Source: Terrirubrum flagellatum
GTDB lineage: Bacteria > Pseudomonadota > Alphaproteobacteria > Rhizobiales > Beijerinckiaceae
Length of the DNA stretch: 64,000 bases
Assembly (NCBI RefSeq): GCF_022059845.1
Contig: NZ_CP091851.1
Location: 4,825,501 to 4,889,500, forward strand
Reading direction: 5' to 3'
The notes beneath the pieces are model-generated. The model did not search any database. It was not told the DNA's origin and saw nothing but the letters and a program-made list of their open reading frames with translations. Made by a program: the position numbers and the translations under genes. Positions 24,472 through 33,316 of the stretch are shown piece by piece. The stretch's first letter is position 1; each line of letters starts with the position of its first letter.

Positions 24472-26079
24472 ATGTTTCGCGTTCTCATCGCCTTCCTGTT
24501 GATTGCGCTGGCCGCGGCCGGCGCCGTCTGGTTCGCCGACAATCCCGGCGAGGTGACGATCGTCTGGCTCGGTGCCGAGACGAAGCTTTCGATCGGCATT
24601 GCGCTCGCCGGCGTCGCCGTTCTCGCGATCATCGTCGCGATCCTGTGGAGCGTGCTGCGCTTCGTGCTGCGCATTCCGCGACTGCTGGCGACGGGATCGC
24701 GCGCGCGCCGACAGGAAAAGGGATTTACCGCGCTGTCGAAGGGACTCGTCGCGGTCGGATCAGGCGATCTCGTCGGCGCCGAACGTCATGCACAGGACGC
24801 GCGCAAGTGGATCGGCGGCCATTCGCTCTCGCTCTTGCTTGATGCGCAGGCGGCGCAGCTCGCCGGCGATCGCGCCGCGGCGCAGCGCGCATTCCAGGCG
24901 ATGACGAAAACTCATGGCGCGCGTCTGCTCGGCTGGCGCGGCGTGTTCGTCGAGGCGCAGCGCGCAGGCGATGCGACGGCTGCGCGTCACGCGGCGGAAG
25001 AAGCGGTGAAGATCGCGCCGTCCGCCGCTTGGGCGAACGAGGCGGTGCTTGTCGATTGCTTCGCGCGTCGCGACTGGCAGGCGGCGCGCTCTGCGCTCGA
25101 ACGCGCCGAACGTTTGCGCGTGCTCGACAAGGCGACGTCCAAACGCCATCGCGCCGTGCTCTTCGCCGCCGAGGCGGAAGATGCGATGGCGCATGACAAT
25201 GCGCGCGCGCTCGAACTGGCGCGCGAAGCCTGCCGGCTCGCGCCCGATCTCGTTCCCGCGGTCGCGCTCACGGCGCGCCTTCTCGGCGAGCGCGGGGATG
25301 TGAAGAAGGCGGCGAAGCTGATCGAGACCGCGTGGAAATCCGCGCCGCATCCCGATCTTGCCGATATCTATGTCCATCTGCGCTCCGGCGATTCCGCGCT
25401 CGACCGGCTGCAGCGCGCACAGAGTCTGGCGAAGCTCACGCCCGGCGACGTGGAAGGTCGTTACGCCGTCGCCATGGCGGCGCTTGATGCGCGCGAGATC
25501 GCGATCGCGCGCTCGACGCTCGACGGGCTTGTCAGCGACTCGCCAACGGGGCGCGTCTGCCTCGCCATGGCCGACCTCGCCGAGCTCGACGCCGCGGATC
25601 AGGGCGCGACGCGCTACTGGCTGGCTCGCGCCGCTCGCGCGCCCCGCGACAAGACCTGGGTCGCCGACGGCATGACGTCAGACAAATGGCTTCCGGCCTC
25701 GCCCTCGACCGGGCGGCTCGACGCCTTCGTCTGGATTTCGCCGCCGGAGCTCATCTCGGCTCCGACGGTCGAGGAGCCGGCGCCGGTTGCGCCCGCAGCG
25801 GCTGACGTGCTGGAGATCGCGCCGGCGCCAGTCGTCCAGCCGGCCCCGGCGCCCGAGCCTGCTCCCGCGCCGGAGCCCTCGCCTGCTCCAGCGCCCGTCG
25901 CAGAGGCTTCGCCGCCTCCACAACCCGCCGCAGCGCTAGCGCCTGCCGCGGCTTCTGGGCCGTCCGTTCCGCCAGCGAAACCAACTCCCGTGGTCTTTCC
26001 CGTCGCCCATGCGCCCGACGATCCCGGCGCCGAGCGCCAAGGCGCGGAGCCGCGTCGCTGGCGGGTGTTCAACGGCTGA
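24472..26079 (+). CDS. hemY: HemY-type TPR membrane protein
   Basis: 535 residues, the COG3898 HemY_N family that sits at the end of heme clusters (not the Gram-positive HemY oxidase). Two membrane helices at about 2-22 and 40-65 (IALAGVAVLAIIVAILWSVL), then helical TPR-like repeats to about 400 (AERHAQDARKWIGGHSLSLL, ARELAREACRLAPDL-type units). The last 110 residues are Pro/Ala/Glu rich (APAPEPAPAPEPSPAPAPVA) and low complexity. Role in heme or membrane organisation unproven. It starts 10 bp after the fusion gene. Confidence 0.85.
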   Translation: MFRVLIAFLLIALAAAGAVWFADNPGEVTIVWLGAETKLSIGIALAGVAVLAIIVAILWSVLRFVLRIPRLLATGSRARRQEKGFTALSKGLVAVGSGDLVGAERHAQDARKWIGGHSLSLLLDAQAAQLAGDRAAAQRAFQAMTKTHGARLLGWRGVFVEAQRAGDATAARHAAEEAVKIAPSAAWANEAVLVDCFARRDWQAARSALERAERLRVLDKATSKRHRAVLFAAEAEDAMAHDNARALELAREACRLAPDLVPAVALTARLLGERGDVKKAAKLIETAWKSAPHPDLADIYVHLRSGDSALDRLQRAQSLAKLTPGDVEGRYAVAMAALDAREIAIARSTLDGLVSDSPTGRVCLAMADLAELDAADQGATRYWLARAARAPRDKTWVADGMTSDKWLPASPSTGRLDAFVWISPPELISAPTVEEPAPVAPAAADVLEIAPAPVVQPAPAPEPAPAPEPSPAPAPVAEASPPPQPAAALAPAAASGPSVPPAKPTPVVFPVAHAPDDPGAERQGAEPRRWRVFNG

Positions 26080-26150
26080 AGCCGGCTTTCGCCGAATGTG
26101 CGCCGGCGCCCTAGCTTTTTCTCCGCTTTGGGGTATGTAGCGCCCGCGTC

Positions 26151-26226
26151 GCCGCAATAGCTCAGCTGGTAGAGCACCTCATTCGTAATGAGGGGGTCGG
26201 GGGTTCGAATCCCTCTTGCGGCACCA
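26151..26226 (+). tRNA. tRNA-Thr (anticodon CGU)
   Basis: A 76-base cloverleaf with CCA encoded. Acceptor stem GCCGCAA/TTGCGGC, D arm AGCTCAGCTGGTAGAGC, anticodon stem CCTCA/TGAGG with loop TTCGTAA (anticodon CGT, reading ACG), T arm with GTTCGAATC. All pairings are standard. Confidence 0.97.
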
Positions 26227-26269
26227 CAGGCTTCCTCGCCATCGTCCATTAACGTCCAGAGGGTCGCTG

Positions 26270-26284
26270 AAAGGCGGCCTTTTT
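26270..26284 (+). terminator. Weak intrinsic terminator after tRNA-Thr
   Basis: AAAGGCGGCCTTTTTG forms a 5-bp AAAGG/CCTTT stem with a CGG loop followed by a short T-run, 43 bases beyond the tRNA. Short but suitably placed. Confidence 0.4.
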
Positions 26285-26573
26285 GCTGTTCACGGTCCGC
26301 CTGCGTCCATTGGCGGCCCGTTGCGTTCGCCGATTTTGTTGGCCCTCTCGTTGGGATCAGCTCGACGCCAACAAAGGCGATGCCAACATGCTCACGGACA
26401 CGCGATCCGGAGCGCAAAGAAAGGCGAGAAACCCTGCAAGCTGTCAGACGGCAAGAGCGTCGCATCGCAACGTGCGGAGCGTCTGCCCGCTTCGAAGAAC
26501 AGCCGGTTTAGCCAGCAAGCTGCTCCAAGGTATGAACGCGCCTGTAGGAACGTGGCGTTGTGTCTCTATCGCC
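26285..26573. other. Gene-free stretch downstream of tRNA-Thr
   Basis: No frame with a recognisable protein on either strand. The DNA contains direct and inverted fragments around GTTGGC/GCCAAC but no integrase relic or repeated tRNA 3' end could be found. Confidence 0.5.
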
Positions 26574-26688
26574 TAGAGCATGGCGCGAAAAAGTGGCAAC
26601 CGGTTTTTCGCAAAAGCCATGCTCTAAACTTTTGGAATCGATCACGTTCCCGCATTTTGATTGATTCAATCAAAATGCGGCGTGATCT
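26574..26688. repeat. Composite intergenic palindromic repeat, copy B (inverted)
   Basis: The same module as 1483-1556 in reverse orientation. An 11-bp hairpin TAGAGCATGGC (26574-26584)/GCCATGCTCTA (26616-26626) encloses GAAAAAGTGG...CCGGTTTTTCG. Then comes the spacer complementary to AACGTGATCGATTCCAAAAG, and a 14-bp hairpin with a 3-nt loop (26650-26663/26667-26680). It ends CGTGATCT, mirroring AGATCACG at 1410. The arms of the second hairpin differ in sequence from copy A but keep arm and loop length. Confidence 0.8.
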
Positions 26689-26767
26689 GGTGCAGCACGG
26701 TCCCCCCAAATTTCAGATAGAATAAGAGCGCCGAATTTTTCAGAGCATCTGCGCTGTTGGGATTCGC

Positions 26768-26948
26768 ATGTCAGCCGACCTGAAGACTCGCGGCGCGGGC
26801 GACGCGATCCGCATCAACGTCAACGAGCCTTATGAGGTCGCATATTGGATTGAAGAGCTGAACTGCTCTGAAAAAGCTTCGCGCGGCCGTCACCGCAGTC
26901 GGCGTCATGGCGAAGGACATCCGACAGCATCTCGCTAGGCGGCGGTGA
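26768..26948 (+). pseudogene. Frameshifted DUF3606 gene
   Basis: From the ATG at 26768 the frame reads MSADLKTRGAGDAIR, then INVNEPYEVAYWIEELNCSE, the start of a DUF3606 protein (about 60 residues). Near the A-run at 26872-26876 the match moves to another frame, continuing KLRAAVTAVGVMAKDIRQHL and stopping at 26948; the original frame stops at 26938. One deleted or two inserted bases would restore it. Either a pseudogene or a sequencing slip in AAAAA. DUF3606 proteins are small, of unknown function, and common in Hyphomicrobiales. Confidence 0.75.
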
Positions 26949-27223
26949 CGCGGCAGCAGCAGGGGTCGGCTCGTTCACCGACGGTTAACGCTGCGCGAAG
27001 CTTGCACGACCACTCATCTGTGTTTTGGCGCCTATTAGGTGATGCTACGCATTGGTCAGTTAGAGTCCGTGCTGCATTGGGCTCTGGTTGCTTACGCGAA
27101 GAGTCGCCGCCGGGAAGCATTTCCTCGCGGCGGCTTTGCCTTTTCACGGCAGCTTTTCGGAAGCGGACATCCCGAGACCAATACGCGCGGGCTTTACCCG
27201 CGGCGGAGCAAGGGGCGCAAACC
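26949..27223. other. Leader region of motA
   Basis: No gene seen. A GC hairpin (GCCGCC near 27106 paired with GGCGGC near 27137) with a following TTTGCCTTTT lies about 80 bases before motA and may be a terminator or attenuator. The frame upstream of motA from 26945 is open but lacks protein-like composition. Confidence 0.4.
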
Positions 27224-28087
27224 ATGCGGCTGATCGTCGGCGCAATCATCGTCTTCACCTGCGTCTTGGGCAGCTATGCGGCGATGGGCGGCCACCTCGA
27301 GGTCCTTTGGCAGCCGTTCGAGTTTGTCATCATCCTCGGCGCGGCGATCGGCGCCTTCGTCATCGGCAACCCCGGGCCGGTCCTTAAGGCCGTGCCCGCA
27401 ATGCTCGGCACGCTCATGAAAGGCCCCAAGTACAGTCAGGAGTGCTATGTCGAACTGCTGGGGATGCAGTATTCATTGTACAAGCTTGTCAGGCAGAAGG
27501 GCGTAATGGCGGTCGAGCAGCACATTGAAAATCCGACTGAGTCGACGCTGTTCAACGCCTTCCCGACTTTTGCGGCGAACCATCATGCGGTCGAGTTCGT
27601 CTGCGACTACATGCGCATGTTGAGCATGGGCGTTGTCGTCGTTCATGAGATAGACGCTCTCATGGATGAGGAACTGGAGACGCACCACCAGGAGCAGGAG
27701 CGTATGGTTGCGGCCATGCAATCGCTCGCCGACGGAACACCGGCGCTTGGCATCGTCGCCGCCGTGCTCGGCGTGATCAAGACGATGGGGGCGATCAACG
27801 AGCCGCCGGCGGTGCTGGGAGGTCTGATCGGCGGCGCGCTCGTAGGCACCTTCTTCGGCGTCTTCGTCGCCTACGGCTTCTTCGGGCCCATGGCGCAGTC
27901 GCTCAAGGGCACCTTCGAGGCGGAATCCAAATACTACCTTTCACTCAAGGCGGGTCTCCTCGCCCTTTTCAGCGACCAGCCGCCGGTGATGGCGGTAGAA
28001 TTTGCCCGCAAGGCTTTGATGAGCGAGGTCCGCCCGACCTTCAGAGAAGTCGAAGCGGCCACCGCCGCTCTGCCCGCCAATATCTGA
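27224..28087 (+). CDS. motA: Flagellar motor stator protein MotA
   Basis: 287 residues from the ATG at 27224. MotA and MotB form the proton channel that drives the flagellum. The N-terminus MRLIVGAIIVFTCVLGSYAA begins the first membrane helix; helices 3-4 are GTPALGIVAAVLGVIKTMGA and LIGGALVGTFFGVFVAYGFF. The cytoplasmic loop and C-terminus ALMSEVRPTFREVE are family-typical. It is 22 bp upstream of motB. No other flagellar gene is in the window, so the pair is away from a flagellar cluster. Confidence 0.95.
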   Translation: MRLIVGAIIVFTCVLGSYAAMGGHLEVLWQPFEFVIILGAAIGAFVIGNPGPVLKAVPAMLGTLMKGPKYSQECYVELLGMQYSLYKLVRQKGVMAVEQHIENPTESTLFNAFPTFAANHHAVEFVCDYMRMLSMGVVVVHEIDALMDEELETHHQEQERMVAAMQSLADGTPALGIVAAVLGVIKTMGAINEPPAVLGGLIGGALVGTFFGVFVAYGFFGPMAQSLKGTFEAESKYYLSLKAGLLALFSDQPPVMAVEFARKALMSEVRPTFREVEAATAALPANI

Positions 28088-28109
28088 CCCAATCCCGAGT
28101 AGCGACTCG

Positions 28110-28982
28110 ATGGCGAAGTCCACCCAGCCGATTATCATCAAGAGGGTCAAGAAGGCCGCCCATGCGCACCACGGCGGCGCCTGGAAGATCGCCTATGCGG
28201 ACTTCGTGACCGCCATGATGGCGTTCTTTCTGCTGATGTGGCTGATCAGCATGACGACGCAAGAGCAGAAGATCGGTCTGGCGGAATACTTCGCGCCAGC
28301 GGCTCTGAGTTCCAGCACCAGTGGCGCTGGCGGCATACTGAACGGCACTGCCCTGGATCAGTCAGGCGCCAAGTCGTCGGCGCCCCGCGACGCGGCGACG
28401 GCCACCACCGGGCAGGACGACGGAGCGCGCCGGACCACCTCGGGCCGCGCCAGCGACCGCGAGGTCAGCCGCCCGGTCGTCAGCGCGCCGGCCAACAACA
28501 GCGCTATAGCCAGCCTCCGGCAAGCGCTCCGGAACATGCCCGAGATCGCGGAACTCTCGAAGAACATCGTCGTCGATGAGGCCAAGGACGGGCTGAACGT
28601 TTCCATCGTCGACCAGGACGGCCGGTCGATGTTCGCGGAAGGCTCGATCACACCGCTCGAACCCACCCGCCGCGCCTTGCAGAACATCGCGCCAGTGATG
28701 CGGCGTATGCCCAATCGCATCCAGATCACCGGCTATACCTCCGCAGTGCGTCCCGGCTCGTCGTCGGGCTGGTCGGGCTGGGAGTTGTCGTCCGGCCGAG
28801 CCTCCGCGGTGCGTGAAATTCTGTCGGGCGCCGGCATACCCGACAACCGCTTCTTCGCTGTCACCGGCAAATCCGACACCGATCCGGCCTTTCCGGACAA
28901 CCCCTATCTTTCGGCGAACCGACGGGTGACGATCACGCTGCTCAATGCGGAGCCGCCGCTGCCCCCGAACGTCGTTCGCTGA
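28110..28982 (+). CDS. motB: Flagellar motor stator protein MotB
   Basis: 290 residues. The single membrane helix starts with the proton-binding aspartate in AYADFVTAMMAFFLLMWLIS (D31), preceded by the basic leader PIIIKRVKK. A Ser/Ala/Thr-rich linker (about 70-130) joins to an OmpA-like peptidoglycan-binding domain, with LEPTRRALQNIAPVM, ITGYTSAV and ELSSGRASAVREILSGAGI. It anchors the stator in the cell wall. Cotranscribed with motA. Confidence 0.95.
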   Translation: MAKSTQPIIIKRVKKAAHAHHGGAWKIAYADFVTAMMAFFLLMWLISMTTQEQKIGLAEYFAPAALSSSTSGAGGILNGTALDQSGAKSSAPRDAATATTGQDDGARRTTSGRASDREVSRPVVSAPANNSAIASLRQALRNMPEIAELSKNIVVDEAKDGLNVSIVDQDGRSMFAEGSITPLEPTRRALQNIAPVMRRMPNRIQITGYTSAVRPGSSSGWSGWELSSGRASAVREILSGAGIPDNRFFAVTGKSDTDPAFPDNPYLSANRRVTITLLNAEPPLPPNVVR

Positions 28983-29185
28983 CGACAAGGCGCCTCTCGG
29001 GTTGCATGCTTGGTCGGCATCCGGCGCAGCTTCGACGCTAACTCTCCGCTCCTAACGGATCGAAGCCGCCATCGCGGTGCGGTGACGGACTCGCAAAGTT
29101 TCGTGAGGCGCGCGCCTCCGCCATTGACGCCTCACGCTTCAGGGCGAACCCTTCGCGCGTGGGGCTGGAAGCCGGGGAGGTCGAT

Positions 29186-29647
29186 ATGCGCTTCCGGATG
29201 CTTGCTTTGATGTTGGTGTTTCCCGCCGCCTTCGCGCTGGCGGACGATATGAAGATGCCGATGAACGGCAAGGATATGAAATGGGGTCCGGCGCCGCCGA
29301 TCCTGCCCAAGGGCGCGGAATTCGCGCTCGTATCCGGCGACCCCTCGAAGGACGGCCTCTATGTCATCAGGCTGCGCCTGCCAAAGGGCTACAAGATCGC
29401 CGCGCACAATCACCCGACGAGCGAATTCGTGACGGTGCTGTCGGGAAATTTCCATATCGGCATGGGCGACAAGCTCGATGAGAAGAAGGGAATCGAGCTG
29501 TCCGCAGGCGGATTCGGCGAAGCGCCGGCGAAGATGAATCACTACGCCTGGACAACAAGCGCGACCGTGCTGCAGGTGCATGGGCAAGGCCCGTTCGCGA
29601 TGACCTATGTCGATCCCAAGGATGATCCGAGCAAGGCGACGCAATGA
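29186..29647 (+). CDS. Exported cupin-domain protein
   Basis: 153 residues from the ATG at 29186, behind GGGAGG. Residues 1-20 form a signal peptide ending FALA. A small cupin barrel follows: YKIAAHNHPTSEFVTVLSGN with metal-type histidines (HNH) and E, then GEAPAKMNHYAWTTSATVLQ, and the second motif histidine in VLQVHGQGPF. Function unknown; periplasmic metal-binding or small-molecule role is possible. It stands alone, with about 200 gene-free bases before it. Confidence 0.82.
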   Translation: MRFRMLALMLVFPAAFALADDMKMPMNGKDMKWGPAPPILPKGAEFALVSGDPSKDGLYVIRLRLPKGYKIAAHNHPTSEFVTVLSGNFHIGMGDKLDEKKGIELSAGGFGEAPAKMNHYAWTTSATVLQVHGQGPFAMTYVDPKDDPSKATQ

Positions 29648-29777
29648 TTCATGCGGGCCGGCCGGATCGTTCTTCGATCTCCGGCCGGCCGCAGCGCGAT
29701 TGCGGCATGTCATAAGACGCAAGGCCGTGTTGTTCTCATTCATCGACTTGTCATGCGCCGCGTGTCACGCAGGGCCG

Positions 29778-29879
29778 ATGCCGTTCAACTCCGACATTGC
29801 GCTCGCGCTGAAGGTCGCCGCCGTCTCGGCCGCGATCTGCGCGCTTCTTGGCGCGGTATGGCCGGCCTGGCTCTACTGA
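29778..29879 (+). CDS. Possible 33-residue membrane peptide
   Basis: ATG at 29778, with AGGG seven bases upstream, encodes MPFNSDIALALKVAAVSAAI and then CALLGAVWPAWLY. One transmembrane helix would span about 8-31. Position between two genes on the same strand and the hydrophobic composition support a small protein; no family is recognised and chance cannot be excluded. Confidence 0.35.
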   Translation: MPFNSDIALALKVAAVSAAICALLGAVWPAWLY

Positions 29880-29954
29880 CGGGCTTTCGCCGCCTCTTGC
29901 CACGCTGACGGTCTGGTTTAACGATCGCGGCCCTTATCTCCGCCGGAGGCCGCC

Positions 29955-30722
29955 ATGAACGTCGCAGCCCAGCCCGAAGCCAAGCTTCGCATCGACACGC
30001 CCGCGCCCGGCGTCCGCCTTCTGACCATCGACAGGCCGTCGCGCCGCAACGCGCTCGATGTCGAGACCTACAAACGCTTGACCGATGCGATCCGCGCCGC
30101 GGATACGGACCCTGACGTTCGCGCCATCGTCGTGACCGGCGCCAATGGAACCTACACCGCCGGCAATGATCTTGCCGATTTCCAGGGCGAGCTGTCGCCC
30201 GGCGCTGGCGCGGCGATGGAGTTCCTGCACACGATCCATGGTTGCAGGACGATCCTGATCGCGGCTGTCGAAGGCCATGCAGTCGGCATCGGCGTGACGA
30301 TGCTGCTGCATTTCGATTTCGCCTATGCCGCGCGCGGCGCGAAAATGCGCATGCCCTTCGTGCCGCTTGGCATCTGTCCTGAAGGCGGATCGAGCCTTCT
30401 GCTGCCGACGCTCGCGGGACAGAAGCGCGCGACGGAACTGCTGATCCTTGGCGAATTGTTCGACGGTTCTGTTGCAGCCGAATCGGGACTGGTCACTGCG
30501 GCTGTCGAAGACGGTTCGTCGCTGGATCACGCGCTTGTTGCGGCGAAGAAAGTCGCTGCGCTGCCGGCGGAATCGGTGCGCGTCACCAAGCATATGCTGA
30601 AGCGCGCCCAGTTCGATCTGGTGACGACGACAATTGATTATGAGGCCGAACGCTTTAAGGAGCGGCGCGCGTCGCCGGAAGCGCAGGCCGCTTTCGCAGC
30701 CTTCTTCTCAAAATCGAAATAG
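29955..30722 (+). CDS. Enoyl-CoA hydratase/isomerase family protein
   Basis: 255 residues, crotonase fold. RLLTIDRPSRRNALDVETYK near the N-terminus, the oxyanion segment AVEGHAVGIGVTMLLHFDFA, and MPFVPLGICPEGGSSLLLPT, where the glutamate (PEGG) is the usual catalytic residue. It lacks a second obvious acid at the first catalytic position (ANGTYTAGNDLADF), which fits isomerase-like members. Stands alone; pathway not deducible. A good CCGGAGG ribosome binding site precedes it. Confidence 0.87.
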   Translation: MNVAAQPEAKLRIDTPAPGVRLLTIDRPSRRNALDVETYKRLTDAIRAADTDPDVRAIVVTGANGTYTAGNDLADFQGELSPGAGAAMEFLHTIHGCRTILIAAVEGHAVGIGVTMLLHFDFAYAARGAKMRMPFVPLGICPEGGSSLLLPTLAGQKRATELLILGELFDGSVAAESGLVTAAVEDGSSLDHALVAAKKVAALPAESVRVTKHMLKRAQFDLVTTTIDYEAERFKERRASPEAQAAFAAFFSKSK

Positions 30723-30748
30723 CTATCGAGCGTTACAGTAGCGCGCGC

Positions 30749-30835
30749 TCAAGTTGGATCGTCGCGCCGTTCGATATTTGGTTCGTCGCAACGTTTTCGC
30801 GGAAAACTGGTTCCCACTTTTCCGCACGTTGCTCT
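30749..30835. repeat. Intergenic palindromic repeat, second subfamily, copy C
   Basis: GCAACGT...ACGTTGC (about 30788 to 30831) encloses GGAAAACTGGTTCCCACTTT. The preceding 40 bases (TCAAGTTGGATCGTCGCGCC...) resemble those at 63520-63560, so copies C and D share one longer element distinct from A and B but with the same core. Confidence 0.7.
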
Positions 30836-30839
30836 GCGA

Positions 30840-31592
30840 TCAGGCGCGCGCGAGAACGCGATGCCTGATCGTATAGACGTCGGAAAAGCCGAGATTGCGA
30901 TAGAGTTTCCGCGCCCCTTCGTTGGTTTCAAGCACATGGAGATAGGCGTGGCGCGCGCCATTCTCGCGGCCCCACGCCATCAGTGACGCGACGAGCGCGC
31001 GCCCGACGCCGCGTCCGCGCAGATCAGGCGACACGACGATATCCTGCAGGCCGATCATGCCGCGTTCGATGACGCCGATGCCCCAGGCGACGCGGACGCC
31101 ATTTTCGATGAACGTCGCGAAAGCCGCCTGCGGACGGATGCGTTCGAGGATCGCTCTGAGTTTCGTCGCATCTGACTTCACGCCGCCGTAGGAGGAGGCG
31201 TTGGCTGTGATCCAGTCAGCGTCGGGCGCGGCGGGAAGTTCGACGCGCGCATCTCCAGCGGCCGCGTCGCCGATCTCGCGCATCATGCCGAAGGTCGGCT
31301 CGATCTCTTGGAAGTCGCGCGCGGTCAGACGAGCCTCAAGGGTCGAAGCGCAGAGCGGCGAGATGCGGACGATCGCAGGGATGCCCCAGAGATTCGCGCG
31401 CGCCGCGACGTGATCGATCATGGCGTCGTCCATGTCGCCGCCCTCACGCAGCGTGGTCGCGGAGTTCGACCGTTTGGAATAGCCGTTGGCGAAGCGCAGC
31501 AGCCAGTCGCCGGCGACCAGGGTCTCAACCGATGGCCAGGCGTTCAGCATGCGCTCCTCGATGGCGCGCGCCGCGGCGATGTCGGTCGTCAT
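30840..31592 (-). CDS. GNAT family N-acetyltransferase
   Basis: 250 residues from the ATG at 31592 (AGAGGAC upstream); a 12-residue extension to 31628 is less likely. The C-terminal half has the acetyl-CoA site DIVVSPDLRGRGVGRALVAS (Q/R-x-x-G-x-G/A) and HVLETNEGARKLYRNLGFSD. The N-terminal half (ERMLNAWPSVETLVAGDWLL) is a degenerate GNAT-like domain seen in tandem-GNAT proteins. Substrate unknown. Convergent with the enoyl-CoA hydratase. Confidence 0.88.
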   Translation of the reverse strand: MTTDIAAARAIEERMLNAWPSVETLVAGDWLLRFANGYSKRSNSATTLREGGDMDDAMIDHVAARANLWGIPAIVRISPLCASTLEARLTARDFQEIEPTFGMMREIGDAAAGDARVELPAAPDADWITANASSYGGVKSDATKLRAILERIRPQAAFATFIENGVRVAWGIGVIERGMIGLQDIVVSPDLRGRGVGRALVASLMAWGRENGARHAYLHVLETNEGARKLYRNLGFSDVYTIRHRVLARA

Positions 31593-31754
31593 GAAGTCCT
31601 CTTGGCGGGTGAGCCGGCGAAGCGCCATAGCCGATCCAAAGTCCGCTCGTCACCCGGCTTGGGAAAAAAGGCTTGGCGCCGTTGACGATCCTCGCGCGCG
31701 GCGCCGATAGATGTCGCGCAACGTCGTCCAGTTGAGACGGCGGGAGGAGAGGAA

Positions 31755-33248
31755 ATGGCGACCTATCTCTTGGCGATCGATCAGGGTACGACCTCGTCGC
31801 GGGCCATCCTGTTCGACCGGAAGCTTGCAGTGGTCGCGTCCGCCCAGAAGGAATTCCCGCAGCATTTCCCGGCGTCGGGCTGGGTCGAGCATGATCCCGA
31901 GGACATCTGGTCGACGACGCTCGCGGTCTGCCGCGCGGCGCTTCGCAAGGCCGGCGCGACTGCGCCCGAGATCGCTGCGATCGGCATCACCAATCAGCGC
32001 GAGACGACCTTGGTTTGGGATCGCGCCACGGGAAAGCCGATCCATAACGCCATCGTGTGGCAGGACCGCCGCGTCGCCGACGCCTGCGAGAAGCTGAAGC
32101 AGGCCGGCCATGAGCCGTTGGTTCAGGGCAGGACCGGTCTCGTCATCGACGCCTATTTCTCGGGGCTGAAGGCAGCCTGGATTCTCGACCATGTGCGCGG
32201 CGCGCGAGTGAAGGCGGAGCGAGGCGAACTCTGCTTCGGCACCGTCGATTCCTTCCTGCTGTGGCGGCTGACCGGCGGCGCGGTCCACGCGACCGATGTC
32301 ACCAACGCTTCGCGCACCATGCTGTTCGACATCCATAAGGGCGCCTGGGACGAGGAGCTTTGCCGGCTGATCGGCGTGCCCATGGCGATGCTTCCCGACG
32401 TGAAGGAATGCGTCGCCGATTTCGGCACGGCCGAAGCGAAGCTGTTCGGCAAGCCGATCGCCATCAAGGGCGTGGCGGGCGATCAGCAGGCGGCGACGGT
32501 CGGGCAGGCCTGTTTCGCGCCCGGCATGGCCAAGTCGACTTACGGCACCGGCTGTTTCGCGCTCCTGAATACGGGGGCGACGCCGGTCGCCTCGACCAAT
32601 AAGCTCCTGACCACCATCGCCTACCAGATCGGCGGCGAGCGGGCCTATGCGCTGGAAGGCTCGATCTTCATCGCCGGCGCCGCCGTGCAGTGGCTGCGGG
32701 ACGGATTGAGAATCATTCGCAAAGCCGCCGAAACCGGGCCTCTGGCGGCCGAGGCCGACCCGAAGCAGCGAGTCTATCTCGTCCCGGCCTTCGTCGGGCT
32801 CGGCGCGCCGCATTGGGATTCGGAAGCGCGCGGCGCAATGTTCGGCCTGACGCGCAACAGCGGGCCGGCCGAATTCGCACGGGCGGCGCTGGAGAGCGTC
32901 TGCTTCCAGACGCTCGACCTGATCGCGGCGATGAAATCGGACTGGCATGCGGCCGCCGACGCCGAGACGGTGCTCCGGGTCGATGGCGGCATGGTCGCCA
33001 GCGATTGGACCATGCAGCGTCTGGCCGACATTCTCGCCGCGCCGGTCGATCGGCCGACCATGCTGGAGACCACCGCGCTGGGAGCGGGCTATCTCGCGGG
33101 CCTCGGCGCCGGCGTTTGCCCGGAGCCGGCGCGATTCGCCAAAAGCTGGAAGCGGGATACGCGATTCAAGCCGAAGATGAAGACGCCGGAACGGGAGGCG
33201 GCCATCGCCGGCTGGCGCGACGCCGTGCGCCGCACCCTAAGCGATTGA
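31755..33248 (+). CDS. glpK: Glycerol kinase
   Basis: 497 residues, full length for the FGGY kinase family. It phosphorylates glycerol to sn-glycerol-3-P. The N-terminus [19 protein letters not shown] binds phosphate, and GSWGEHDP-type [36 protein letters not shown] and GDQQAA...TYGTGCF segments are conserved. [12 protein letters not shown] binds ADP. No glpF or glpD neighbours. A GAGGAGA ribosome binding site precedes the start. Confidence 0.96.
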   Translation: MATYLLAIDQGTTSSRAILFDRKLAVVASAQKEFPQHFPASGWVEHDPEDIWSTTLAVCRAALRKAGATAPEIAAIGITNQRETTLVWDRATGKPIHNAIVWQDRRVADACEKLKQAGHEPLVQGRTGLVIDAYFSGLKAAWILDHVRGARVKAERGELCFGTVDSFLLWRLTGGAVHATDVTNASRTMLFDIHKGAWDEELCRLIGVPMAMLPDVKECVADFGTAEAKLFGKPIAIKGVAGDQQAATVGQACFAPGMAKSTYGTGCFALLNTGATPVASTNKLLTTIAYQIGGERAYALEGSIFIAGAAVQWLRDGLRIIRKAAETGPLAAEADPKQRVYLVPAFVGLGAPHWDSEARGAMFGLTRNSGPAEFARAALESVCFQTLDLIAAMKSDWHAAADAETVLRVDGGMVASDWTMQRLADILAAPVDRPTMLETTALGAGYLAGLGAGVCPEPARFAKSWKRDTRFKPKMKTPEREAAIAGWRDAVRRTLSD

Positions 33249-33316
33249 ACGCCGCCGCGATTTGCGGCCGGACTGTGACAAAGGACCCACAGTCTTTTCG
33301 GGGCCGAGTCGCTAAC

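Noticed and set aside
26227-26573. Integrase or attachment-site relic downstream of tRNA-Thr
   Set aside because: No recombinase fragment and no repeat of the tRNA 3' end could be found within the window.
27060-27110. Sigma-54-like promoter TTGGGCTCTGGTTGCTT upstream of motA
   Set aside because: The GG to GC distance is nine bases instead of ten, so the -24/-12 spacing is wrong.
26945-27223. Long N-terminal extension of MotA
   Set aside because: Residues are Arg/Ser-rich and unlike MotA; the family starts at MRLIVGAIIVF (27224).
32690-33316. Extension of the O-antigen-ligase frame back into glpK
   Set aside because: This part lies in another frame of a well-conserved kinase gene and has the Arg/Gly/Ala-rich composition of a GC-rich shadow frame.
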